64,000 nucleotides of DNA from Gonapodya prolifera JEL478 (lineage: Eukaryota; Monoblepharomycota; Monoblepharidomycetes; Monoblepharidales; Gonapodyaceae). Of this stretch, positions 44,009-54,235 are shown piece by piece. The translations under genes were made by a program, and so were the position numbers. Where the stretch lies: the NCBI GenBank assembly GCA_001574975.1, contig KQ965734.1, positions 670,249 to 734,248 on the forward strand. The letters are read 5' to 3'. Below the pieces are notes generated by a model. That model saw nothing but the letters and a program-made list of their open reading frames with translations. It was not told where the DNA came from and made no database searches. Each line of letters opens with the position of its first letter. Within the stretch, counting starts at the first letter, position 1.

Positions 44009-44984
44009 TTAGCGGTCGTTCTCGATGAGTCGGTGGATGTGCGGTGCCAGGATGTAGCGGTCTAGACGATCACGCGGTAGGAATTTAGCCCCACGAACAA
44101 TTCGGACACACTACGAAATGAATGAGGGAGGGGTGAATGTTGGTAAAAATGTTGTAGCAGACATCCAACCCGCTCTCCAAATCAAGCAAACAGAGCTTTC
44201 CGAGTCAGACGACGAATTCATCGTGTAATCATGGTGCTCACATCAGCGCTTCCGCACCAGCATTCGAAAGGTTGGTCCATTTCCCATTCAGTCGAAGGGT
44301 AGAAGAACGTGGCCTCGTCACCGGCCGCAAAGTCTTTGTTCGCGACGACACACCGGTTGGGGATGTCGAGAGTGACGGACGGACTGCAAGAGTGGTTCCT
44401 ATGAAATGTAATTGGGCTTGAATATTGCTTGTGAAAGTCAATATAGTCGCAGCTCACATGAAGACGAGCTCCGAGTTGAGCTCGATGTGCTCATCAGCTC
44501 CAATTTGGACTGATGTGTACCTGGCGACAGCAGGCGATAGCAGGAGATGAGTCCAGCAAATAATGAAATTGACGGGGGTTCAATTGGAAGTTGGACGATA
44601 ATAGGTGATGAGTTCCACCAAAGAATGAAGATGGGGGAAAGGAGGTTGAACATACTTCTTCGGGGCCTTGGTAAGACCTTCGAGCTTCACGATTGGCTCT
44701 CCCTTCTTGAACTTTCGCTTCACAACGAGCTGGCGAGGGGCGGGTGGGATTGAACCGGAATCCGGAGGATATGTCATTGCGGGCGTTCCGGAACAATGGC
44801 GATGCTGCCCGCTAGCTCATGGCCTCCGCTCCCCTTTCTTACACACCTTGGACGAAAGATTGTCCCCAAACACGATCTCAAAAAGGTCCGGGTATTTGAG
44901 CGCCCTGCCCGAAACGTTCTGGGGGGACGTGGGCAGCGAGCTGGCGTCCAGGGGCAGGGAGTGTACTGTCGCGGCGGTAGACAT
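44009..44984 (-). CDS. small SET/post-SET domain protein
   Basis: Exons 44984..44847, 44729..44656, 44520..44458, 44398..44242, 44110..44009; phases agree, 177 aa. The second exon opens the fold (VVKRKFKKGEPIVKLEGLTK). NHSCSPSVTLDIPNRCVVA, completed by a splice, is the SET-domain NHSCxPN-type signature, and GDEATFFYPSTEWEMDQPF leads to ECWCGSADC, a cysteine cluster like that after SET domains. The protein is much shorter than classical histone methyltransferases and lacks pre-SET cysteines. Small SET-fold proteins of this type are common in fungi with unknown substrates. The Asn-His-Ser motif is intact, so cofactor binding is plausible. The 117-bp first intron contains a tRNA-like B-box sequence (see rejected items). 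Confidence 0.83.
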
Positions 44985-45213
44985 GGGTGATTCGAGTGGA
45001 TTGCGTCGAAGTGATGGCGATTCCGCGGTGGCAAGGGTGAATTCAAAAAGTAGGCCGGGTGATGGCTTCTTTTATGGGTGGTTCGGAATCCTCCCAAAAT
45101 TTGCTGAGCACATTCTGGGTCGCAACCACGTGACATCATTTTTTGCTTGGAAGGTTTCCGAGAAGGGGGACACCGTCGGCTGTTCTATATTTTCCTCACA
45201 CTTTTCATCCCAT

Positions 45214-46862
45214 CTATAGTTTTGCTCGCGTCATCGCCGCTCTGACAGTGATTGTTGACGCGAACAGACGAACATCACCCACGAGTTCGTCAGGGCATTC
45301 CATTGCCGCAAAATGCCTGTAATACAAAAGATGAGTATACTGTATAGCAGAGCCTAAACGTCATTACGCACCCTCCCTTCTCGAACTCAGACCACTGCAC
45401 AAGGTTCTTGTACCAGTACTTTGCCCATCCTTTGGGTGGGAGCGAGCTTTCAAAGGGGAACGCGGCAACTCCGACAGGCTGGTCAACGCGCGAGTGGTGC
45501 AGTCGTCCGGCGTCTACCTTCCGAAACAGTTGGACGTGGTACATCCGGAACGACGAGGCAATGGTGTTGCTGGAATGATAATAGGGGTAACTGAGATGAA
45601 TACCACAAACTTTCGGCGCCCGTCTCAGACTCAGACCCACGTGATCCAATATATCATCACATTGGTCAAGAAGTGATCTAGGTGCATGTTTGGCGAAAAG
45701 TCCCCGTCCCCGCCTCTCAAGTCGACCCACTCGTGGAACTTTTCTCCGATCCACGCCAGCACCCCGACGGGGCTATCACTCACGCCAAACGATAGCGTCT
45801 GCGGTTTCGTGGCTTGAATCCGCTGGTATCCGATGCGCTCCTCTACGAATTTGGCGTCGGCAGCTCGAGACATGCGCGCGGTCTCGGCAGGTGTGGGTGG
45901 GTCGACGTCGGCGTTTGGAGGTGGTCGGGGGTACGTTGGCATGTTGAGCTAGATGTTGGGAATGAAGTACATATCATTCGGGATAGAAGATAGGTTTCAC
46001 AAAGGTGCTTACGTGAATCGCTCGGCAGTGCTTAGGATGTCCTAGCGCAAGCGCTTTTGAAATGTGACTTCCAAAGTCACCTCCTTGAGAAATGTACCGG
46101 TCGTAGCCGAGCGTTGTCATCAAGTGGTTGATGCACGCTGCCTGCTGTACGATTCCAAAGTCCCGCACAGGTGCGGCGGACGAAAAGCCGAATCCGATGA
46201 GCGAGGGCACAACAACGTGGAAAGCCGGAAGAGACGCGTTCGGTGGATGCGCGAGTGGGCGGATAACATCGATAAACTTTTGAGAGCGGGGAAGTGTGAA
46301 GGACGCAAAATATCTAACAACATTACTTCGGAAACACACCTCAACAAAGCATCCAGGCCACCCATGCACGAGCACCACCGGAATCGCATCGCTCCGTTCA
46401 CTCCTTTCGTGCAAAAAATGAAGTTGAACGGTGCCTTTACCCCTTTTGTCACCTTGTGATGCGCCAACTGGTACATCGATCGGCATTCGGAAATGGGAGA
46501 AGCTATTGAGCTTGGCTTCCCAGGCTGGCCACGAATATGAATGCAGCCAGTGGTTCGTGAGCTTCTGCGCAACGCGGTTTGGCATTCCTTCGAACGAAGG
46601 TGAGCCATGATTGTTAATTGCCACTCAAAAATTGCATCACTCACCGTATTCCCTGCACGGTGATTTATCATGTTGTGTTTTGAGAAATGTGTCGCTTCAG
46701 AGACTCTGAGTGGCAGCTCACAATTGTAGCTCACCATGTGTCTCCGCCCCCGACATCGTTCGCCAGCGAGTTTTCCGGCCATCGCGTATTTTGAAGACGA
46801 TTGCGGAGGTCGTCGAGCGAGTCCTGCGAGTAGCTGATGCGAAATGGGACGGGAATCGCCAT
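45214..46862 (-). CDS. epoxide hydrolase (EHN plus alpha/beta-hydrolase)
   Basis: Microsomal-type epoxide hydrolase. Exons 46862..46735, 46652..46645, 46587..46340, 46276..46013, 45948..45641, 45569..45372, 45316..45214; phases agree, 418 aa. The EHN domain starts at MAIPVPFRISYSQDSLDDLR; WEYGMPNRVAQ is built from three exons, the middle one only 8 nt. The hydrolase core shows the oxyanion loop VVLVHGWPG (~120), the nucleophile elbow QGGDFGSHISKA with Asp (~195), AIHLNMPTYP, LTNVMIYWITNTIASSFRMY and the catalytic His in EKGGHFAAMECP (~385), again created by a splice. Residues for catalysis are therefore present. The substrate could be fatty-acid or xenobiotic epoxides. The gene faces the F-box/CxxC gene head to head. 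Confidence 0.9.
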
Positions 46863-47170
46863 CGTATCGTTGCAGTCGGGATCTTGTCGGATGGCACGTG
46901 CACACTTGAGCTGCGGTCAGATCACTATTAGTCCCCGTCGTGCATCCACTCGCCAGGCTGCTCGCAGGGCAAACATCGCAATCAAAGCTGACGTGGAGAC
47001 CGATGAGCAGCCTGATGCCGAAGAGAGCGGGAATGAGCGGGAGACGGCGACCGCAACATTGACGCAGAGAGATTTGGACGAAAGCCCGACCGAAACCACC
47101 GAAACCGAACAGAAACCACAGGATCAAAGGAAGAGGAAGAAATCCGTTTCCAAAAAGCGAAAAGTCGCCG
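46863..47170. other. bidirectional promoter with unexplained open frame
   Basis: Lies between divergent genes. A plus-strand frame from an ATG at 46891 stays open through it and codes an acidic then Lys/Arg-rich sequence (QDQRKRKKSVSKKRK); it could be a real N-terminus of the next gene if a splice or frameshift links the frames. Confidence 0.4.
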
Positions 47171-48583
47171 ATGCGCGCGCAGAGCAGCTCGACGAAGCCT
47201 TCCTCCCCCGAAGAAACTGGAGCAACAAGCACCGCACCCACGCTCACAAACACCACGAATATAGATTGTATGCCTGTAGAAATTCTTGCGAACATTGTGG
47301 AGTGAGTGTTTGCTTTCGAGTCCTTCCTATGGAGGGAGCGCTAACTCGGCATCTCCAGCTACATTATTAAAACGCCAGTCCTGGTGGGCCGTCTCTCGCG
47401 GATGAATCGTAACATGCATTTTCTTGTCGGAGGTTTTCCCTTGTGGAAGGACATGGGCCTTGTGAGTATCTTCAGTCGCTACCTTACGTTCAACTCACTT
47501 TGACATCGCAACAACTTAGAAAATAAAACTTTCACCGCCAAACCCTGAGGCAAAAAAATACAAGACTTGGTTTTCAGTCGTCGGTCGTGAAGGGTGAGTC
47601 AATCAGACCGCCATTCATACATCCCAAACCTCACCGCCACGGAAAAGGTTGCGCCTTTGCCACTGGTGCTATTCGTGCGTGCCACAGAATGACCTCTTAC
47701 GATTCTCCCTCGACGGGCTGTGGACCAAAATATGCGGCAACTGTCGCGCGGCCAAGTGGGAGAGCGAGAAAAGTGAACACACGAGCGCGAAAGAGCTCGA
47801 AGGCGGTGGCGACCAAGCAAACGGGATCCTTGTGGGTGCTGACAGGGACAGGGACAGCGGCGGTGTGATCAACAAGGGAGAAGCAAAGAGACTGTTGATG
47901 TTGACAGACAGCGACCTCGCAAAGCTGACGCACGTCGAGCACGGCACGCAGCCAGCGTGGAATCGAAGGAACGTCCAGCATCTTTTCAAGTTTAAGGAAG
48001 TGCGTGAAATGGCGCGCCGGAGATGGGGAGGTGACGAAGGGATCAAAGTGAGTGTGTTTCGAACACACGGTATGCAATAGGATTGATTCAATGCCTCACT
48101 CCTGTTCCTCAAGATTCGGCGGGAACAAGTTGCAGAATCACAACGATCCCGAGAAAGCGCACAGGAGGCCCGCAACGAAGAGCGCCGCGAGGAGCTTCGT
48201 ACGTACATTACGAGCCACGCGTTCGAAAAGGTTTCCGAGGTCCAAGCTCTGAGCCCGTCCTTGGCCAACGAAAACTCATATGAGGCGGATGCTCCGCTGA
48301 CAACGGAAGAGTGGAAATTCATTGAGAATGATCAAGCCTTCACGAGGTGTTGGAGCGCAGTTTTGGGAGATCGAGAATGCTTCGCCCCCACGTCGACCTT
48401 GCGTGGAGCCAAGAAGAAGCAAAAAGAAAGCTCCGAAGGATCTTCGCAGAAGAGGATGCGTCGCTCGTCGCAGTGGTGGAATTCTGCGAGCCCGACACTG
48501 ATCCAGCAAACAATCTATCGCCTGTACAGCAGCATCTTTCGCTTGCGTCTTCTCTCCAGTCATTTGAAAAGCGCCGGGTTTGA
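47171..48583 (+). CDS. F-box protein with CxxC pairs
   Basis: Exons 47171..47301, 47359..47461, 47520..47593, 47648..48047, 48114..48346, 48409..48583; phases agree, 371 aa. The F-box is MPVEILANIVDYIIKTPVLV ... LSRMNRNMHFLVGGFPLW. Then LRLCHWCYSCVPQND and WTKICGNCRAAKW give two CxxC pairs suited to zinc binding, a combination common in fungal F-box proteins of unknown target. A basic, Arg/Glu-rich helical region (REQVAESQRSRESAQEARNE) and PLTTEEWKFIEND follow. The N-terminus is uncertain: the frame carrying an NLS-like basic stretch upstream is one nucleotide out of phase with the F-box, so either translation starts at 47171 as given, or an unseen intron or frameshift joins them. The last intron (62 bp) is inferred mainly to restore phase. 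Confidence 0.62.
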
Positions 48584-48671
48584 GAACGGGGCTTTGGAAC
48601 CCATCGTTTTGTGTTCTGCTGGGCCGCACGTGAGAGCGCTCGTGGGACAGCGCCCGTCGAATGAAGGCAAA

Positions 48672-50565
48672 ATGCCCGAGGAAATGTTGGCGGACCAATG
48701 GTCCGAACAGGAATCTCGTGGGCAAGCAGTCACGAGCCCTCCACCGGTCGAAGCCAGCGGTACGAACTTGAGTCAAACATACGAAAAAGCCGTACAGCAA
48801 TTGGATCTGGCCGGCCTCACGGCAAGGATTGTCCGTGCTGTAACGAGAGCAACCAGGCTGATCGACAAGGTGTGCGAAGCGAGCAAGGGCTACGCGAATG
48901 TGGAGGCGATTTCCATAGCGCTTGGGAATGTGGCCCGCAAGTGGCTCTGGACAGACGACGCTGGTGCAGACAGCAATGGTGCATTAGATGTGCTTGTGGA
49001 GCAGATTGCGATGTACAAAGTGAGTGTTTGTGTGCGATGCGGTGGTCAAAAGCTGAAACTTTGCCGCGACATAAAGTTCATCTGCCGTTCGCAGAGGGAA
49101 CCGTCCGTCTCTTACACGGCTGACGAGATTGCAAAAGAGACGTAAGTGCTTATCACGAACGATCTCAGATGAAAAGTTTCGAGTGACACCTTATATTAGG
49201 CAAGACGCGATCGACAAACAGCTGGACGTGGACCTGACACACACTGTAGAGTTCTATGTTGATCGGAAGGTCCAGAAGGATGATCTTTCCACGCCGTGGA
49301 AGAACGATGCGAACGAGCCTTGGTGTAAAGGACTTGAAAACCCGCCAGATTTCTTCGCGGAATTGGATGCCGATCTCACTAAGGACGAGGTTCTTGCCTC
49401 CCTGGAGTCCATCATCACGGCACTAAATAGAGGCAGAGGCTATTGGTATGGCGGGAAGTGGAGGGAAGCACCACTGGATGGATCTTCCAATACGGTCCCA
49501 CGGGCCCTCTGGACGAAGATTGATGCACAAATGCAGCATCAAGTACTCGAACTCATGCGGAGCAAATTGATGTGTGCCATATCAACTGTCTGGCAACCTT
49601 CATCCTACTATGGCACTTTGAAAAACCCTTTGAAAGGCATATTCGCCATCCAAGAAGTCTGCGATCCTTTGATCTTTCCCTGTGACAAGGTCCTCGAGGC
49701 GTTTGGAAAGACGGATCACTCAGGGCCAAACAAACCCAGTCACCATGGAATTGCGTGGTATTTGCGACAACTACCTCAAGCGTTCAGCACTATACTCCAG
49801 ACTGAGCTTGCCAAAACTTGGAAGGATTATGTCTCCATGGAAAAGGAGATGGCGGCCAGTGAACTCTTCAAATCGGCGCATGGATTCGTGGATGGGATCG
49901 TGAGGGATGCCCTTGCGCGTGTGGTGCAGTTAGAGGAGATTGTGAGGCATGTTCTCGATGGACTATCACGTTCGCATTTGGCCCCAAAAGAAATGCCACT
50001 TTGGAACGACATCCTTCCAGAGCAAGCCAAGACGCATGCACTGTTGACTCACATATTTGCCTCCCTTCTCAGGGCTCAAATCGATGGTTCTTCCACAGAG
50101 AAAGGGTCCAAAGCTCCCCCTGCGAGCTTCTGCATCTTGGCGAGACAGATTGATTTGCCCAACACGAGGCTCCGCGAAGAAGCTGCTCGCATGAGGCAAC
50201 AAGTGGGGGTCGCGGCAACATGCTCGACTGTAGCTTCGCTCGGATCACTGGAGTGTTGCCTTCTTGCAGTCCGAGGCTTGTCGCCGTCTGTACTTCAAAA
50301 GCTTGCACAGCCTTTAAGCCACCCACCTGAAGATGTTAAGATGCTGTTGATTCGCGAGTGCGTGGGTGAAACAGTACGGGCACGTTCAGTCAATGAGCTC
50401 GAACAATGGGGATCTTCATGGACAAGCGGATCCTCAACCGCGCCGTTCTGGAAAAGGCTGAATGGAATAACGAGGATGGATTACATCGAGGTGATGCTGG
50501 AGTGTAAATTTGAGGTGGTGGTGAAGCGGGTGCAATACTGGCAATCCTTGAAGAAACCTAAGTGA
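48672..50565 (+). CDS. large orphan protein, function unknown
   Basis: Exons 48672..49019, 49095..49141, 49200..50565; phases agree, 586 aa. The start is the first ATG after the upstream gene's stop, though the same frame is open back to about 48261, so the two genes could instead be joined. Segments such as LTARIVRAVTRATRLIDKVC, QDAIDKQLDVDLTHTVEFYV, MQHQVLELMRSKLMCAISTV, LRQLPQAFSTILQTELAKTW and AFWKRLNGITRM-like helices suggest an all-alpha protein. No motif, membrane segment or zinc cluster identifies a family. Protein-like composition and two clean introns support a real gene. Confidence 0.6.
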
Positions 50566-50653
50566 GGTGCGTGAGGGAAGTTAAAATGATTTGAATCTAC
50601 TATTACAGATGTAATGCACTTTGTTAACATGACGATTCTTTCTCTTACACAAC

Positions 50654-51820
50654 TTATCGTATTTGACCCAAGTTAGGTCGACCATCCAAATTTGGGCCAA
50701 AAGTTCTACCATACTTTGCGCTGAAGCCAGTGCAAGTAACAAAGTGACTGGCAAATGTTGGTGCAGTATATGACCCCGTCTGATTGCAAAACGGGCAGCT
50801 ATAAGAATACGTTCCCATGCCATTAGCTTTACGCCAGCCGTATTCCACGCCGATACGGGCAACAGATTTGGTCAGTTCTGCAATGGTATTGGGATTATGG
50901 TTCCTCTCGAGGAGCATTTGCCGCAAGGTCGCATGGCTCAATGCTGAAAACCTGAAGCGACCCTTCCCTGGTCTGCGTCCGAGCTGAACCAACAAAATTC
51001 CACAGCAGAGGCTCTTGTTATATCGAGAAGTGTAGTGAAGTTATAGCGGTCCGCGAGAACAAACAGCTCCACGTCTTCCAGCGGCATGTTGAGTTCGAGA
51101 AACATTTCTCCGGATGTAGTTCAACAGTGCTGGTACCTCGTACTTGTCTGCAAAGGCGAGGAGCGCTTTAAAGTCGGAAGTCTCTCAAGAGAAATCGGGA
51201 TGTCCATGGATAAAGCGAAGAAACGAGGACAACATTCTCTGGTTCGGGAAGGGGAATTACCTGCAAGATTCTGACATGTTATAAAGGAAATTCTTGCCTC
51301 TCTTACTCACTTCATGAGTGCTCTTACCATGGGGTTATTCGCATTGCCGGCCTCTTGAAGGTTCGTGATCATTTCACGGAAAAATGACGAAGATGTTTTG
51401 AGGGCAAACTAGGGCACTCGAAAGTGGGTGGAGGTTTCGCCCATGGCATGAGCGCCATCTTGCTCCTGTGCCTCCCCTTGTTGTGATCGCTCCTGTGTTT
51501 CCCTTTGTTCGAGCTGGTCCCTCTGCTGGGTTTTCTGTGGATTCCCGCACTTTCGTCACCTTTTCCCGGGATACGGACAAGATGACGTCTCCCGATGGAT
51601 CGTAGAACTGTGAAGGGTGGGCTCGATTCGTCCACCTTGAGCATGTTCGGAGGCCACTGACGATGTTTAGCCGTGCCAGGGCGACTGTGGACTGCCCGCA
51701 GGAGCGGCCTCTGACAACGACTTTCTCCCCCATAACCGATTCCACTCTATTCCACTCCTTTTCGAGGGGGCGAGGGGGGGGCGGAGGCGGGGGTAGAGCT
51801 TTAATTTGGGGCGCGCTCAA
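50654..51820 (-). pseudogene. decayed BTB/POZ gene
   Basis: Leftward remnants in BTB order: QFYDPSGDVILSVSREKVTK (around 51590), ALKTSSSFFREMITNLQEAG (around 51380), LSSFLRFIHGHPDFS (around 51220), DFKALLAFADKYEVPALLNY (around 51140). An in-frame TGA separates the last two, and the following block (LNMPLEDVELFVLADRYNFT) is in another frame. A final open segment after a good acceptor (TTGGTTCAG) codes FRFSALSHATLRQMLLERN and a Cys/His group SYSCPFCNQTG ... ASHFVTC. Some breaks may be introns, but the TGA inside a helix is hard to explain that way. The BTB gene at 5235-5729 shows what an intact relative looks like. Confidence 0.6.
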
Positions 51821-52478
51821 ATGAAATGGGGAGGATTATCGAGAAAAAGAAGATTCTCCGCGCTGGAATCCAACAGACTGATTCGCGATCTTCTGTGCTT
51901 TCGCGGTCGCCTTTGCCTATGATTGCACCAACAATGAAGATGCAGCAGGTAACATGCGGCCATTTTCACCTCTCCTCATGAACTGCAATTGAAAGCCCAA
52001 CCTAACACTTAGAACTTTGGAAGGCCGTCCATGGAAAGAACACGTGGATTGTAACGGGAACCTTTGATTTACATACTTGAGACGTGTATGAACGGCGAAT
52101 GAAAACGGCACCCTGATTACCTTGTCAGGTAAAGAGGTCAACGGTGAGGGAATGTAAGGGAATGCTCAACCCGGGAGACACCCCGCATCGGAACGTAGAG
52201 AGCTCTCCTTCAAAGAGACTTTCACAAACGGTACGATCTGAAGGCAGGCCGAAAAGCACTGGAACAAAAATGCGTGGATCTTGCCCGTGGGCTGGAGTTG
52301 ACGTGACGAGAATCCTCGGCCGACTCCAGAATCCTAATCCACCGTCGGCGGATTGCAGGGAAAGGAGCTCGCAGGGAAAGGAGCTCTCAGGTAATCCAGC
52401 AATAATTGGAGATGTCTATAAAAGCATTCGGTTCTCATTTACCCACGCTCCAATTCTCTTGCCTCTCTCAACATCAAA
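51821..52478. other. intergenic and promoter of pectate lyase
   Basis: No exon seen. Near 52365-52390 the segment GGAAAGGAGCTC occurs twice in tandem, just before the TATA-like box; it may be a regulatory element or chance. Confidence 0.4.
52417..52424 (+). promoter_or_regulatory. TATA-like box of the pectate lyase gene
   Basis: TATAAAAG lies 55 bp before the ATG, the only clear TATA box noticed in the window, consistent with an inducible secreted enzyme. Confidence 0.5.
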
Positions 52479-53787
52479 ATGATCATCAAAACCACACTTG
52501 GACTCCTGCTTCTTGCGCTCACCGCTTCCAGTGCGCCTGCTAGGGCCAACTTCAAGCACGACGAGAGCGACTTCAACATTGAAAAGTCACACAGAATTCT
52601 CACCGCTCGTGACCTCGTCGGTGACCTCACCATCGACGGCGACGTTGAGCTCGCCGCTCGCGCTTTGGGCAACGAGTGCGTGGTTGATACCGTTCAATGT
52701 AAACTGGTTGCTTGCTCACAATCCCACACAACTGTCTTATCTGTGCTCAGCTTTGAGCTTGCCCGACGTGCAGCGAGCCCCATCCCGGCGGCGTGCAAGT
52801 CCTCCAGCACTAAACCTCCAAGCGGTCTTCCATCCAAGTTCCCCACCGCCACGGGATCCCGCTCATGCAGCGCGCCCATCACTGTTTCGGGAACCTTTGA
52901 CGGTGGAATGTATCGCTACGATCGCGGCGCTGGGTTCAGAGACAGCAACAACTGTTTGAGCATCGGTAAGTGAAGCGAAGTCGTTGAGTGAGGCCGTACC
53001 TTCCTGATCCATGTCACATTTTCGTCTGGTACCTCGGCTGTTACTTCTCGCTCCCTCTCAGAGCCCGGAAGTGCGGACACCATCTTCCTCCTCAACGACG
53101 GTGCTACGCTCCAGAATGTGATCATCGGTCGCGAAGTCTTGGACTCGGTGTACTGCTTGGGCAGTTGCACCCTCACCAACGTCTGGTTCGAGGAGACTTG
53201 CGAGGACTCCCTGTCGTTCAAGAACCCAACAAGCTGCAGCAGCTGCGTCATGTCGTGGACTGGCGGAGCCGTCAAGTGAGTATCCACGAGCCTGGGATTT
53301 CAGTTCCACCACTGATTGCTGCATCGACATTATCCACAGTGGCTTCCACGACAAGGCTGTCCAGCACAATGGCGGTGGCACGGCCAAGCTGTCCAACATT
53401 GATGTCTACTACACAACCAAGAGCAAGGGCAAGTTCTACAGGTCGTGCGGAGGGTGTAGCTACCCCGACCGCCATGTCGAAGTCACCAACGTCCGGGTGA
53501 GCATTACCACGATATAGCTGATGCTCCCTTCTTCATATCACTGACATTCAAATTGATTTGGCTCGATGCGCATTCTGAACTAGGCCCACGGCGTTCCAGG
53601 CGAGGCATTTGTTGGCATCAACACCAGCAAGGCCAAGGACAGCGCCAAGTTCAAGTCCATCTCCATTCCTTCGAGCTTCGGCACGAGCTGGCCTGTGTGC
53701 AAGAAGTTCGGTACCAGCGAGACGAGTGGTCCTGACGGCACCTTCTGCATTTACTCTTCCTCTGACATCACCTACACGTCTTCGTAA
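52479..53787 (+). CDS. secreted pectate lyase, family PL3
   Basis: Cleaves pectate by beta-elimination outside the cell. Exons 52479..52965, 53062..53275, 53340..53496, 53584..53787; phases agree, 353 aa. A signal peptide (MIIKTTLGLLLLALTASSAP, cut near ARA) and a likely propeptide precede the catalytic domain. PL3 landmarks: SAPITVSGTFDGGMYRYDRG, DTIFLLNDGATLQNVIIGRE, VYCLGSCTLTNVWFEETCED, FHDKAVQHNGGGTAKLSNID and FYRSCGGCSYPDRHVEVTNV, with the paired cysteines and Asp/Lys/Arg-bearing segments of the family. Residues ~70-105 read through a GTAAAC...CTCAG segment that could be a 52-bp intron, but only the unspliced reading keeps FELARRAASPIPA in frame. It points to growth on plant pectin. Confidence 0.88.
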
Positions 53788-54235
53788 TGGGACTAAATTA
53801 TGCCGCTTTTGAGGTGTAGCGGGACTATAAGAGATATTAGTTATGCGTGCTTTCGAAAAGATCTCACTGTCGTTCTTGAGAAAAAAGACGTCCCCTTCCG
53901 CACTGAATAAGTTGCAGCTAAATGTGACCACAGTGTCCTGCGGCCCGGCGTGTATTGGTCCAGGTTTGACGCTTCAATCTATCACACAAAGTTCAAAATG
54001 AAGTGCGTATCAGCTGCAGGGAGATGGTCGACCGCATCGTGCCGAGAATTCTTCACGCGTATCGCAACGTGGCATCGGTGGCAGTCCCTGTGAGAGTGCG
54101 GTTCTTGAATGCTGTTTGAAACAGTGGAGACGCACAGCAGAACAGGGGCTTTCCGATATGAAATCTGCGATTACCGTGAAGTTTTCTCGCTGCTTTGTCA
54201 GACCATCTCTCGCTTGTGCGGGGGGATCCTTGTAG
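53788..54235. other. intergenic, no gene recognised
   Basis: 3' flank of the pectate lyase and 5' flank of the next gene on the same strand. Confidence 0.45.

Noticed and set aside
44730-44846. tRNA-like sequence (GGTTCAATCCC B box, with an A-box-like GCTAGCGGGCAGCA upstream) on the minus strand
   Set aside because: The T-stem and acceptor arms do not pair when folded by hand, and the segment sits in an intron of the SET gene ending at its acceptor.
46837-47370. 178-codon plus-strand frame taken as a stand-alone gene
   Set aside because: Its first part is antisense to the first epoxide hydrolase exon and its last part overlaps the F-box exon in another frame.
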